From: Actinomadura harenae
GTDB lineage: Bacteria; Actinomycetota; Actinomycetes; Streptosporangiales; Streptosporangiaceae
Reading direction: 5' to 3'
Length of the DNA stretch: 56,034 nucleotides
NCBI RefSeq assembly: GCF_003696215.1
Contig: NZ_RFFG01000053.1
Coordinates: 1 to 56,034 of the forward strand
Positions within the stretch are counted from its first letter, which is position 1. Every line of letters begins with the position of its first letter. A model generated the notes under the pieces. The model had not been told where the DNA came from and ran no database searches. It worked only from the letters and a program-made list of their open reading frames with translations. Of this stretch, positions 31,955-40,485 are shown piece by piece. The position numbers were made by a program, and so were the translations under genes.

Positions 31955-32917
31955 ATGCTGCGCGTCCTGGCCGTCGACGACGAGGTGCCCGCCCTGGAGG
32001 AGCTCTCCTACCTGCTGCGGGAGGACCCGAGAGTGGAATGGGTCGGGGGCGCGGGCGACGCCGCGTCCGCCCTGCGCGACCTGTCCCGGATGCTGACCGC
32101 GGGAGAACGGCTCGACGCCGTCTTCCTCGACATCCGCATGCCCGGACTGGACGGGCTGGACTTCACCCGCCTGCTCGCCGGGTTCGCCGCGCCGCCCGCC
32201 GTGGTGTTCGTGACCGCGCACGACGACTGCGCCGTCGCCGCCTACGAGCTCGGCGCCCTCGACTACCTGCTCAAACCCGTGCGCCGCGAACGGCTCGCCG
32301 AGGCCGTCCGGCGCGTGGTCGAGTCCGTGGACCACGCTGCCCGCGCCGCCCGCGCGGACGACCCCGGCGGCGGGCCCGCCGCGACCGGCGCGCCCCCGGC
32401 CGCGGACGACGACGAGATGATCCCGGTCGAGCTCGGCGGGCGCACCCGCCTGGTGTCCCGCCGCTCGGTCACGCACGTCGAGGCCCAGGGCGACTACGTG
32501 CGGCTGCACACCGCCGAGGGCAGCTACCTCGTCCGGATGCCGCTCGCCTCCCTCGCCCGCCGCTGGGAGGACTCCGGCTTCATCCGCATCCACCGCAGCA
32601 CGCTCGTCGCGTCCCAGCACATCACCGAACTGCGCTTCGACGCCGGACGCGTCGCCGTCCAGATCGGCGACGAGCTGCTGCCCGTGAGCCGCCGCCACAC
32701 CCGCGCCGTCCGCGACCTGCTCGTCCGCAGCTTCCGCAACGGCGACCACCCGGACCCCGCCTTCCACCGCACCGACCCCACCCGCACCGACGCCCTGCGA
32801 ACCGACAGCCTGCGCCCCGACAGCCTTCGCACTGACAGCCTGCGCCCCGACACCGCACGACCCGAGCGCTTGGACGCGGCGCGCCCCGACGCGGCACGGC
32901 GGGACGCCGATGACTGA
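31955..32917 (+). CDS. LytTR-family response regulator
   Basis: 320 residues. The receiver domain has D59 in DAVFLDIRMPG, and K in LDYLLKPV. The LytTR DNA-binding domain starts near residue 150 with RTRLVSRRSVTHVEAQGDYV and contains FIRIHRSTLV. The last 50 residues form a charged tail made of repeated RTDSL/RPDSL units absent from family members. ATG 31955 is chosen over a longer frame, with AAGG upstream. Its end overlaps the next gene by 8 bp. It presumably controls the symporter operon in response to the partner kinase. Confidence 0.9.
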   Translation: MLRVLAVDDEVPALEELSYLLREDPRVEWVGGAGDAASALRDLSRMLTAGERLDAVFLDIRMPGLDGLDFTRLLAGFAAPPAVVFVTAHDDCAVAAYELGALDYLLKPVRRERLAEAVRRVVESVDHAARAARADDPGGGPAATGAPPAADDDEMIPVELGGRTRLVSRRSVTHVEAQGDYVRLHTAEGSYLVRMPLASLARRWEDSGFIRIHRSTLVASQHITELRFDAGRVAVQIGDELLPVSRRHTRAVRDLLVRSFRNGDHPDPAFHRTDPTRTDALRTDSLRPDSLRTDSLRPDTARPERLDAARPDAARRDADD

Positions 32918-33407
32918 GCCGCGGCCGTCCGTTCCCGAGCCGCGGCCCGGCGAGACCCCGGCGCTCGACCCGCACGGCGGGACGCCGCCGCGCCGCGTCG
33001 TGGTCGCCAACCCGCGCACCCGCGTCGCCCGCTCCGTCCCGCCGCCGGACGCCGGCGAGCCCTACGCCGGCGAGCCCTACGCCGGCCCGTACACCGGAAC
33101 CGGCTGGAACTACGCCACCGACCTGGACGAGCAGACCGAACTCGGCGCGGTGTTCGCGCGGACGCTCATCCGCGCCCAGCTCCGCACCGCGCTCGGCACC
33201 GGCGGGCTGGTCCTCGGCGTCGTCGCGCTGCTGCCGCTGCTCGCGTTCGTCCCCGGCGGGGCGCACGCCGGGCCCATCGGCCTGCCCCTCCCGTGGCTGG
33301 TGCTCGCCGCCGGGATCCAGCCGCTGTGGGTCTACGCCGCGCGCCGCCAGGCCCGCCTCGCCGAGACCGCCGAACACGACTTCGCCCGCCTGGTCGGCCG
33401 CCCGTGA
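32910..33407 (+). CDS. Small two-helix membrane protein encoded before the symporter
   Basis: 165 residues. A disordered Pro-rich N-terminus with a duplicated AGEPY unit is followed by two membrane helices (about 99-116 and 123-140) and a short cytosolic end. In position and topology it matches the small membrane proteins (often DUF485-like) found before sodium:solute symporters, though I see no firm family motif. Both ends overlap its neighbours (8 bp upstream, 4 bp downstream), so it is an integral part of the operon and may be an accessory subunit. Confidence 0.7.
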   Translation: MTEPRPSVPEPRPGETPALDPHGGTPPRRVVVANPRTRVARSVPPPDAGEPYAGEPYAGPYTGTGWNYATDLDEQTELGAVFARTLIRAQLRTALGTGGLVLGVVALLPLLAFVPGGAHAGPIGLPLPWLVLAAGIQPLWVYAARRQARLAETAEHDFARLVGRP

Positions 33408-35110
33408 CCGGGGTGGCGGTCGCCGCCGCGCTGTCGGTGCTGGCGCTCGCCGCCGCGACCGTCGGGCTCGGGTCGTTCGGACGCCGGGCCGCCGTCACCG
33501 CCACCGACCTGATGGTCGCCTCGCGCGGCGTGACCTCGCTGTGGAACGCGTCGGCGATCAGCAGCGAGTACATCTCGGCGGCGGCGTTCCTCGGCACCGC
33601 CGGGCTCGTCCTCGCCTACGGGACCGACACGCTCTGGCTGCCCGTGGCCGCGACCGGCGGGTTCGTGCTGCTCGTCGCGTTCGTCACCGCGCCGCTGCGC
33701 CGCTCGGGCGCCTACACGATCTCCGACTTCGCCGAATGGCGGCTCGGCTCCGTCACGGTGCGGCGCATCTCGTCCGGCTGCGTCTGCTTCATCGGCTGGT
33801 TCTACCTGCTGCCGCAGTTCCAGGGCGCGGGCGTGACGCTGCGCGTGCTGACCGGCGCGCCGGTCTGGGCGGGCTGGGCCCTGGTCGTCGCGGTCGTGCT
33901 CACGCTGACCCTGTCCGGCGGGATGCGCAGCATCACCGACGTCCAGGCCGTCCAGTTCTGGGTGAAGCTGGTCGCCATCGCCGTCCCCGCGGCGGCGCTG
34001 CTCGTGCTGTGGCGCCTGGACGGCGCGGACACGCCGAGCGGCCCCCCGGTGTTCGGCGGCGCCACGACGATCCGCGTGCAGACCGAGTCGGCCGTCCGGG
34101 TCACCGCGCCGACCGCCGTCACCGTCCGGGGCACCCTGGACGGCGAGCGCCACGACGGCGAGCGGGTGGTGCTGTCCGCCCGGGACCACCGCGTCGGCGC
34201 CGGGGCCGAGCTGGTGTTCCCGCGCGGCGCGGCCGTCCCGCACGCCGCCCGGCTGCCCGCCCACAGCGGCGGGGCGTGGGCGATGCCGTCCGAGCGCGGC
34301 CGCGACCACGCCCTCTACACCACCTACTCGGCGCTGCTCGCGGTGCTGCTCGGCACGATGGGCCTGCCGCACATCCTGATGCGCTTCTACACCAACACGT
34401 GCGGGCGCGCCGCGCGCCGGACGGCCGCGATGGTGCCCGGCCTGCTGTCGCTGTTCTACGTGTTCCCGGCCCTGTACGGGACGCTCGGCCGCCTCTACAC
34501 GCCCGAGCTGCTCATGACCGGCGACACCGACGCCACGATCCTCACCCTGCCCCGCAGGCTCGCGCCCGGCCTCCCCGGATCGCTGCTGGTCGGGCTGGTC
34601 GCGGCGGGCGCGTTCGCCGCGTTCATCTCCACCACCTGCGGCGTCGTCGTCGCGCTCGCGGGCACCGTCTCGCAGTGCGTCCTGCGCGGCGGGACGGGCA
34701 GCTTCCGCGTGGGCGCGGTGTTCGCCCTCGCCGTCCCGCTGTGCGTGGCGTGGACGGCCGGGACGCAGAACGCGGCGGGCCTGGTCACGCTCGCGCTCAC
34801 GGTGTCCGCCTGCTCGCTGTGCCCGCTGCTCCTGCTCGGCCTGTGGTGGCGCGGCCTGACCCCGCTCGGCGCGGGCGCCGGCCTCGTCTTCGGCGGCGGG
34901 CTCGCCGTCGCGACCGGCGGCGCGGGCCTGTTCCTCGGCCCCCGGCCCGGCTGGACGGCCGCGCTCCTCGCCCAGCCCGCCCTCGTCCTCGCCCCGGCGA
35001 CGCTCGCGGTGATGGTCGGCGTCTCGCTGGCGTTCCCGCGTTCCGTCCCGGCCCGCGCCGACCGCGCGCTCGCCCGCATGCACCTCCCCGAGGAGGCCGT
35101 CCTCCACTGA
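33404..35110 (+). CDS. Sodium:solute symporter family protein (acetate/carboxylate permease-like)
   Basis: 568 residues with about 13 membrane helices. SSS features visible are NASAISSEYISAAAFLGTAG in TM2, GAYTISDFAEWRLGS and LTLSGGMRSITDVQAVQ. TTYSALLAVLLGTMGLPHIL and RFYTN match the ActP/MctC branch for acetate, pyruvate or propionate. A soluble loop of about 80 residues (roughly 218-300) sits between helices 6 and 7. GTG 33404 overlaps the preceding stop by 4 bp. The upstream LytS/LytTR system probably induces it when its carboxylate substrate is present; this is inference. Confidence 0.9.
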   Translation: MTGVAVAAALSVLALAAATVGLGSFGRRAAVTATDLMVASRGVTSLWNASAISSEYISAAAFLGTAGLVLAYGTDTLWLPVAATGGFVLLVAFVTAPLRRSGAYTISDFAEWRLGSVTVRRISSGCVCFIGWFYLLPQFQGAGVTLRVLTGAPVWAGWALVVAVVLTLTLSGGMRSITDVQAVQFWVKLVAIAVPAAALLVLWRLDGADTPSGPPVFGGATTIRVQTESAVRVTAPTAVTVRGTLDGERHDGERVVLSARDHRVGAGAELVFPRGAAVPHAARLPAHSGGAWAMPSERGRDHALYTTYSALLAVLLGTMGLPHILMRFYTNTCGRAARRTAAMVPGLLSLFYVFPALYGTLGRLYTPELLMTGDTDATILTLPRRLAPGLPGSLLVGLVAAGAFAAFISTTCGVVVALAGTVSQCVLRGGTGSFRVGAVFALAVPLCVAWTAGTQNAAGLVTLALTVSACSLCPLLLLGLWWRGLTPLGAGAGLVFGGGLAVATGGAGLFLGPRPGWTAALLAQPALVLAPATLAVMVGVSLAFPRSVPARADRALARMHLPEEAVLH

Positions 35111-35111
35111 G

Positions 35112-35180
35112 GACGCGAGCACTGGGGGCGCGGGCACTGGGGGCGCGGGCACGGAGGGCGCGGGCACGGAGGGCGCGAGC
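35112..35180. repeat. 15-bp tandem repeat array after the symporter
   Basis: Four full units and one partial unit of a GGCGCGGGCACTGGG-type sequence. Units 1-2 end in ACTGGG and units 3-4 in ACGGAG. It starts 2 bp after the symporter stop codon. Confidence 0.85.
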
Positions 35181-35362
35181 GCCTACCGTTCGTCGTGCGG
35201 ATTCGACCGTTTGTCGTACGACTACGCTACGTATAACTCCGACTACGCACCGTTTACCGAATCCCGGGTTTCGCTGCACCCTCCTGGTGACAGGACACCT
35301 CTAGTGTTCTCAGTGTCACCGGGGGCGGCAGCGCTCCCAGAGGACCAACAGGCAACCTTGGA

Positions 35363-35393
35363 GATCCGGCGGCCGCCAGTCGACCGCCGGATC
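35363..35393. other. Perfect 10-bp hairpin
   Basis: GATCCGGCGG (35363-35372) and CCGCCGGATC (35384-35393) enclose an 11-nt loop. On the minus strand it follows the C-loop hairpins and could form the 3' end of that RNA; it has no T-tract. Confidence 0.5.
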
Positions 35394-35401
35394 GTGCCAG
35401 A

Positions 35402-35487
35402 GGATCCCGTACCGGGGGGGTGGGATCCACTGGCCTACCGCTCGGGCGCCGCTGGACAGTCGGGGGGTTGTTCAGCGGCGCCCGAGC
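35402..35487 (-). ncRNA. 6C-like RNA (two hairpins with C-rich loops)
   Basis: Read on the minus strand, the first hairpin has a perfect 15-bp stem (35473-35487 with 35440-35454) and an 18-nt loop containing six consecutive Cs. The second has a 7-bp stem (35422-35428 with 35402-35408) and a 13-nt loop with seven Cs. Two adjacent stem-loops each exposing six or more Cs define the actinobacterial 6C RNA, an sRNA expressed in development in S. coelicolor and known in mycobacteria as B11/6C. The stems differ in every genome, so I rely on architecture only. A plus-strand transcript with G-loops is the alternative. Confidence 0.5.
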
Positions 35488-35503
35488 TTGTGCTTGACAC
35501 ACC

Positions 35504-35534
35504 GTGCGCCCGGGGCCGACGGCCCCGGGCGCAC
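35504..35534 (-). terminator. Terminator hairpin after nfo
   Basis: Perfect 14-bp stem (35504-35517 with 35521-35534) with a 3-nt loop, 11 bp after the nfo stop and immediately before the 6C-like RNA. Confidence 0.75.
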
Positions 35535-35544
35535 GGCTTCGTTC

Positions 35545-36396
35545 TCAGGAGTCGCGGAGGCGCTTGAGGGTGGCGACGTCCTCGCCGTGAGGGCCGGCGT
35601 CGCGGCCCGGCGTCTCGATGACGAAGGGGACCCCGGCCACCTCCGGGTGGCGGAAGAGCTCGGCGAAGGCCGCCTCGCCGATGTGGCCCTTGCCGATGTT
35701 CTCGTGCCGGTCCTTCTTGGAGCCGCAGACGTCCTTGGAATCGTTGGCGTGGACGAGCTTGAGGCGGCCCTCGCCGACGGTGTCGACCAGGGCGTCCAGG
35801 GTGGCCTTGACGCCGCCCGGCGCGGCCAGGTCGTGGCCCGCGGCGAACGCGTGGCAGGTGTCGAGGCAGACGCCGAGCCTGGGGTGGCGCTCCAGGGCGT
35901 CGAAGTAGGGGCCGAGGTCCTGGACCATGGCGCAGAGCATCGCGCCCTGCCCGGCCATCGGCTCCAGGAGCAGGTGCGGGCCGTCCTCGGGGATCTCCTC
36001 GAGCAGCGGCAGGACGTGCTCGTGGATCTGCGCCATCGCCTCGTCGTAGGTCTGGCTGACGGCCGAGCCGGTGTGCACGACGACGCCGAGGGCGCCGATC
36101 GCGTGGCCGCGGCGCAGCGAGTGCCGGACGGTCGCGAGGGACTTCTCCAGGGTCTCGGCGCTCGGGGACCCGAAGTTCACCAGGTACGGCGAGTGCACGT
36201 AGACGGGGATGTCGTCCCGCTCGCGGAGGAGGGCGTCCTCCGCGGGGTTGCCCTCGGGCAGCGCCCATCCGCGCGGGTTGGAGGTGAACACCTGGATCAC
36301 CTCGGCGCCCATCTTCGCCGCGTACTTCAGCCCCCCGGTGGCGAGCCCCCCGGCCACCGGCACGTGTCCCCCGACGGGGCTCTTCTCAGCGCTCAT
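35545..36396 (-). CDS. nfo: Deoxyribonuclease IV (endonuclease IV)
   Basis: 283 residues. It cleaves DNA at abasic sites in base excision repair. The TIM-barrel metal-site motifs are GGHVPVAGGL at the N-terminus, VYVHSPYLVN, VVHTGS, LLEPMAGQG, GVCLDTCHAFAAGHD, VHANDSKD and HENIGKGHIG; these provide the three-zinc ligands. Length matches the family. ATG 36396 is chosen, with TAGGCT 8 nt upstream and no Shine-Dalgarno, so possibly leaderless. A frame extending to 37347 overlaps the kinase gene and is not real. A strong hairpin follows. Confidence 0.93.
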   Translation of the reverse strand: MSAEKSPVGGHVPVAGGLATGGLKYAAKMGAEVIQVFTSNPRGWALPEGNPAEDALLRERDDIPVYVHSPYLVNFGSPSAETLEKSLATVRHSLRRGHAIGALGVVVHTGSAVSQTYDEAMAQIHEHVLPLLEEIPEDGPHLLLEPMAGQGAMLCAMVQDLGPYFDALERHPRLGVCLDTCHAFAAGHDLAAPGGVKATLDALVDTVGEGRLKLVHANDSKDVCGSKKDRHENIGKGHIGEAAFAELFRHPEVAGVPFVIETPGRDAGPHGEDVATLKRLRDS

Positions 36397-36473
36397 AGGC
36401 GTCCAGCCTAGCCGGGTTCGAGAGCCCTTCCGAGGGAGCGACCGAGGGGCCCCGAGCCTTCTCGGGGGAGTGC

Positions 36474-38441
36474 TCAGGGGCCCTTGACGAGGGTGACGGT
36501 GGAGTCGCGCCGGGCCTTGGAGCCGCCCGTGGGCCACTGCACGCGGACGGTGTCGCCGCCGAAGCCCTGGACCTTGACCTTGAAGCCCGCGTCCTCGAGG
36601 GCGCTGCTGGCGTCGTCGACCGACCGTCCCGTCACGTCCGGGACGGGCAGCTGGTCGCCCTGGTCGCCCTGGCCGCTCGGGTTGTCGCAGCCGAAGTGCC
36701 AGCCGCCGAGGTTGACCAGGCAGTCCTGCTGGTTGACGACGAGGGTGACCTTGTCGCCGCGGGACAGGCCGGTGCCCGGGTCGGGCTGCTGCTCCAGGAC
36801 GACGTTGGCGGGCTTGTCCTTGTCCTTGCGCTTCTTCGTGTCGACCTTCAGGCCCATGGAGCGCAGGGTGTTGGTGGCCTCGTCGGCGTTCTGGCCGACC
36901 AGGTTCGGCATCGACATGCCGGTGCTGACGACGATGCCGACCGGCCCGGCGTCCGGGGAGACCTTGGTGCCGGCGACCGGGTCGGTGCGGAGCACCTTGT
37001 CCCTCGCGACGGTCTGGGAGGTCTGCTGCTTGACGTCGCCGACGGTGAAGCCCGCGTCCTTCAGCTTGCTCCTGGCGTCGTCGAGGGAGGATCCATTGAC
37101 GTCCGGGACGTCGCGGGGGGTCTTGCCGAGGGACGGCGTGAGCGTGATGGTCTGGCCCTTGGACACGCGCGCCCCGGCCCCCGGGTCGGACGCCGCGACT
37201 GTGCCCTTGGGCGCGCGGTCGCTGTAGGCGGCCTCGCCGAGCCGGACGTTCAGGCCGTCGCCGCGCAGTGTGCTCTTGGCGGCGGCGATCTTCATGCCGA
37301 CGATCCGGTCCGGGACGTGGTCGTACTGGCCGGACGTCTGCCACCACACGGCCCAGCCGAGGATCACGGCCGCGACGGCGGCGAGCGCGATCAGCACGTA
37401 GCGGCCGGTGAGCGCGCCGAGTGCGCGGTCGGCGCCGGTGCGTCGCGGCGGAGTCCCGTCGCCCAGGCCGTCCGGCATCGCGGACGGGTCGTACACGGCG
37501 GTGTGACCGCTGCGCGGATCGCCGGGGTCGCCCGGGTTCTCCAGGACGGAGGTGGGGCGGGGCTGGGCGTCCTCGATGCGCTGGTCGATGCCGGGCGGGA
37601 GGCCGTTGACGACCTCGGCGACGGCGGCCAGGAAGGCGTTGGCGTCGGTGAAGCGGGCGTCGGGAGAGTGCGAGGTGGCGCGCGTCACCAGGGCGTCCAC
37701 CTGCGGCGGCAGGCCCTGGACGGCCAGCGACGGCGGCGGGACGACCTCGTTGACGTGCTTGTAGGCGACCGCGAGCGGCGAGTCGGCCTGGTGCGGGAGG
37801 ACGCCGGTCAGCAGCTCGTAGAGCAGGATCCCGGCGGCGTAGACGTCGGACCGGACGTCGGCGTTCCCGGACACGACCTGCTCGGGCGCGAGGTAGCCGA
37901 CCGTGCCGATGATCATCCCGGTCTTGGTCATCTTGCTCGCCGACTCGGCGCGGGCCAGCCCGAAGTCGGCCACCTTGACCTGGCCGTCCCCGGTGATCAG
38001 GACGTTCTCGGGCTTGACGTCGCGGTGCACCATCCCGGCGCGGTGCGCGGCGCCGAGCGCGGCCAGCACCGGCTGCATCAGGGTGAGGGCCTCGCGCGGG
38101 CCGATCCGGCCGCGTTCGGTGAGCAGGTCGCGCAGCGTCCGGCCCGGCACGTACTCCATGACGAGGAAGGCGTGCTCGCCGTCGGTGCGCTGGTCGTACA
38201 TCGCGACCACGTTCGGGTGGGAGAGCGCCGCCGCCGCCTTGGCCTCGCCGATGAACCGCTCGACGAACTCCTCGTCGGACGCCAGGCCCGCGTGCATGAC
38301 CTTGATGGCCACGACCCGGTCGAGCCGGACGTCGCGGGCGAGGTACACCGTCGCCATGCCGCCGCGGGCGATCCGGGACTCGATGCGGTAGCGCCCGTCG
38401 AGCACCTGCCCGACGAGGGGATCTGCAACCGTAGTGTCCAC
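36474..38441 (-). CDS. pknL: PASTA-domain Ser/Thr protein kinase (PknL/PknB-like)
   Basis: 655 residues. The cytosolic kinase domain spans about 17-280: glycine loop RGGMATV, K47, HRDVKPEN with D141, DFG at 159-161, and APE. A proline-rich linker, one membrane helix (348-367) and at least four extracellular PASTA repeats follow, with recognisable segments VPDRIVGM, VPDVNGSSLDDA, MPNLVGQNADEA and VPDVTGRSVDDA. PASTA repeats usually bind muropeptides or lipid II, so it should link cell-wall state to phosphorylation. TAGACT plus 6 nt precedes GTG 38441, suggesting a leaderless start. An Rv2175c-type protein, the known PknL substrate family, lies 5 kb away. Confidence 0.94.
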   Translation of the reverse strand: MDTTVADPLVGQVLDGRYRIESRIARGGMATVYLARDVRLDRVVAIKVMHAGLASDEEFVERFIGEAKAAAALSHPNVVAMYDQRTDGEHAFLVMEYVPGRTLRDLLTERGRIGPREALTLMQPVLAALGAAHRAGMVHRDVKPENVLITGDGQVKVADFGLARAESASKMTKTGMIIGTVGYLAPEQVVSGNADVRSDVYAAGILLYELLTGVLPHQADSPLAVAYKHVNEVVPPPSLAVQGLPPQVDALVTRATSHSPDARFTDANAFLAAVAEVVNGLPPGIDQRIEDAQPRPTSVLENPGDPGDPRSGHTAVYDPSAMPDGLGDGTPPRRTGADRALGALTGRYVLIALAAVAAVILGWAVWWQTSGQYDHVPDRIVGMKIAAAKSTLRGDGLNVRLGEAAYSDRAPKGTVAASDPGAGARVSKGQTITLTPSLGKTPRDVPDVNGSSLDDARSKLKDAGFTVGDVKQQTSQTVARDKVLRTDPVAGTKVSPDAGPVGIVVSTGMSMPNLVGQNADEATNTLRSMGLKVDTKKRKDKDKPANVVLEQQPDPGTGLSRGDKVTLVVNQQDCLVNLGGWHFGCDNPSGQGDQGDQLPVPDVTGRSVDDASSALEDAGFKVKVQGFGGDTVRVQWPTGGSKARRDSTVTLVKGP

Positions 38442-38447
38442 GCGCCG

Positions 38448-38453
38448 AGTCTA
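38448..38453 (-). promoter_or_regulatory. -10 element of a leaderless promoter for the PASTA kinase
   Basis: Read leftward, TAGACT plus 6 nt, then GTG 38441. Confidence 0.55.
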
Positions 38454-38589
38454 AAGGCCCCGCCGGACGGATCTCATCGGCCGGGAGGAGGAGCGCTGAT
38501 CGGACCCACGGCTGATCTTTTCTGGTTTCCGCCTGGTCAGGGGCATGACGACTGAGGGCATGGAGATCCGCTACGCCGCGCCGGGGGCG

Positions 38590-39525
38590 TCAGGTCCGGG
38601 GCGTGGACGCGGCCGGTTCCGGCTTCGGCTCGGGAGCGGCGGCGGGGGACGTCCGGGGACGGCTGCGGGCCACCGCGACGCCCAGCAGGCACAGGACGCC
38701 GCCCGCGAGCGCCCCGGACGAGGGCATCTCGCCCAGGAACAGCCACGACATGAGGACGACGAGCGCGGGCACGACGTAGGTGGTCGCGCCGAGCTTCCCG
38801 GCGGAGGTGCGGGCGAGGGCGTAGGCCCAGGTGGTGAAGGCGATCGCGGTCGGGACGACGCCGAGGTAGACCATGTTCAGCGTCGCGGAGAGCGAGGCGT
38901 GCGGCAGGTGGGAGGCGAGCTGGCCCGCGAAGGGGAGGGCGAACAGCGTCCCGACGAGACAGCCGAAGGTCGTGACCTGGAGCGCGGATCCGTGCCGCAG
39001 GGCGGGCTTCTGGGAGATGACGCCGCTCGCGTAGGCGACGGCCGCCAGGACGCACAGCACGGCGCCCAGCAGCGAGGACCCGCCGCCCGTGGACGTGGCG
39101 AGCCCCACGACGACGGTCCCGGCGAAGGCGACCGCGACCCCGGCGAACAGCCGCGGCGGGAAGCCCTCCCGCAGCAGCCAGCCGCCGAGCAGCGCGATCA
39201 GGATCGGGCCGATGTTGACCAGCATCGCGGCCGTGCCCGCGTCCACCTTCCGCTCGCCCCAGTTCAGGACGACCATGTAGAAGCCGAACCAGAGCACCCC
39301 GGACAGGAGGATCCCGCGCCAGGCGGCGCGCGGCGGCAGGCCCTCGCGGCGGACGGCCAGGATCGTGAGGAGCGCCACGGACCCGCAGGTCAGCCGTCCG
39401 AGCGCGAGCGCGCCGGGCGGGTAGTCGGCGCCCGCGCTGCGGATCGACACGAAGGCCGACGCCCACGCGAGCACCGTCACCGAGGCGGCGAGCAGCGCGC
39501 GCCTGTCCACCTGTGAAGTCGTCAT
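38590..39525 (-). CDS. EamA/DMT-superfamily permease
   Basis: 311 residues with ten predicted membrane helices in two EamA repeats; VLAWASAFVSIRSAGADYPP opens the first and AYASGVISQKPALR the second. The C-terminal 35 residues are Pro/Glu-rich and cytosolic. It likely exports a metabolite, identity unknown. ATG 39525 has AGGATGG upstream, so I reject the frame start at 39579. An inverted repeat CCACT-N4-AGTGG (39576-39589) lies in its AT-rich promoter. It is not closely similar to the EamA protein at 27099-28091. Confidence 0.86.
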   Translation of the reverse strand: MTTSQVDRRALLAASVTVLAWASAFVSIRSAGADYPPGALALGRLTCGSVALLTILAVRREGLPPRAAWRGILLSGVLWFGFYMVVLNWGERKVDAGTAAMLVNIGPILIALLGGWLLREGFPPRLFAGVAVAFAGTVVVGLATSTGGGSSLLGAVLCVLAAVAYASGVISQKPALRHGSALQVTTFGCLVGTLFALPFAGQLASHLPHASLSATLNMVYLGVVPTAIAFTTWAYALARTSAGKLGATTYVVPALVVLMSWLFLGEMPSSGALAGGVLCLLGVAVARSRPRTSPAAAPEPKPEPAASTPRT

Positions 39526-39575
39526 GCGGCCATCCTGGGGTCCGGAGGTTTCCACGGCGGACGAAATATGCATGT

Positions 39576-39589
39576 CCACTCTGAAGTGG
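39576..39589. promoter_or_regulatory. Inverted repeat in the EamA promoter
   Basis: CCACT-CTGA-AGTGG next to an AT-rich stretch (ATATGCAT), 51 bp before the permease start. Candidate operator, regulator unknown. Confidence 0.35.
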
Positions 39590-39666
39590 GCAAACGCCGT
39601 GTTCCGGACCCCAGTGTGCCGCCGGATGACCGTTCAGGTCCAGTGAGAGCTACTCCACCTCACCGA

Positions 39667-40485
39667 TTAGAACGACTTAACCATGCCCTCGAACGGCGAG
39701 GACGCCTGGGCGTACCGCCGCTTCGGGATGCGCCCGGCCAGCCGGGCGAGCCGTCCGGCCTCGACGGCGTGCCGCATCGCCGCGGCCATCGCCGCCGGGC
39801 GCTGCGCCCGCGTCACGGCCGTCGCCAGCAGCACCGCGTCGCAGCCGAGCTCCATCGCGAGCGCTGCGTCCGAGGCCGTGCCGAGCCCGGCGTCCAGGAC
39901 GACCGGGACGGTCGCCGCCTCCACGATCAGCTCGATGTTGTGCGGGTTGCGGATGCCGAGGCCCGACCCGATCGGCGAGCCCAGGGGCATCACCGCCGCG
40001 CAGCCCACCTGCTCGAGCCGGCGCGCCAGCACCGGGTCGTCGCTGGTGTAGGGGAGGACGACGAAACCGTCGTCGACCAGTTGCTCGGCGGCGTCCACGA
40101 GCTCGATCGGGTCCGGCAGCAGGGTGCGCTCGTCGGCGATGACCTCGAGCTTCACCCAGTTCGTGCCGAGCGCCTCACGGGCCAGCCGGGCGGTCAGGAC
40201 CGCCTCGCCCGCGGTGAAGCACCCTGCCGTGTTCGGCAGCACGCGGATGCCGTGCTCGCGCAGGACGTCCAGCACCGAGCCGCGCGCGGCCGGGTCGACC
40301 CGGCGCATCGCGACCGTGGTCAGCTCCGTCCCGGACGCGGCGAGCGCCTCGCCCAGCACGCTCATGCTCGGCGCGCCGCCGGTGCCCATGATCAGCCGGG
40401 ACCCGAACTCCTCGCCCGCGATGACCAGTGGGTCATGCCCCACCGGGGCCTCCGCGGGCGCCGACACTTCAGCGGTCACCGTCAT
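39667..40485 (-). CDS. thiG: Thiazole synthase
   Basis: 272 residues. ThiG forms the thiazole phosphate of thiamine from deoxyxylulose 5-phosphate, dehydroglycine and ThiS thiocarboxylate. Motifs are FGSRLIMGTGG, LPNTAGC, NWVKLEVI with the Schiff-base Lys, and LDAGLGTASDAALAMELG. The N-terminus (about 20 residues) is a low-complexity extension. ATG 40485 overlaps the thiS stop (ATGA), making this the last gene of the thiO-thiS-thiG operon under the TPP riboswitch. Confidence 0.95.
   Translation of the reverse strand: MTVTAEVSAPAEAPVGHDPLVIAGEEFGSRLIMGTGGAPSMSVLGEALAASGTELTTVAMRRVDPAARGSVLDVLREHGIRVLPNTAGCFTAGEAVLTARLAREALGTNWVKLEVIADERTLLPDPIELVDAAEQLVDDGFVVLPYTSDDPVLARRLEQVGCAAVMPLGSPIGSGLGIRNPHNIELIVEAATVPVVLDAGLGTASDAALAMELGCDAVLLATAVTRAQRPAAMAAAMRHAVEAGRLARLAGRIPKRRYAQASSPFEGMVKSF

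Larger units (their letters stand above)
35111..35544. other. Gene-free convergent region rich in repeats and hairpins
   Basis: 434 bp between the symporter and nfo. In order it has a 15-bp tandem repeat array, an AT-rich patch (35195-35275) with TTGTCG and TATAAC spaced 15 bp, a GGTGAC/GTCACC long hairpin (around 35285-35321), a perfect 10-bp hairpin (35363-35393), two C-loop hairpins (35402-35487) and the nfo terminator. Open frames here merely read through the hairpins. Confidence 0.75.

Noticed and set aside
32910..33407. Assigning the small membrane protein to DUF485
   Set aside because: Position and two helices fit, but I could not see a family motif, so it is left unnamed.
35211..35567. 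118-codon plus-strand frame in the symporter/nfo gap
   Set aside because: It runs through perfect hairpins and a terminator, so the sequence is structured RNA or DNA, not protein-coding.
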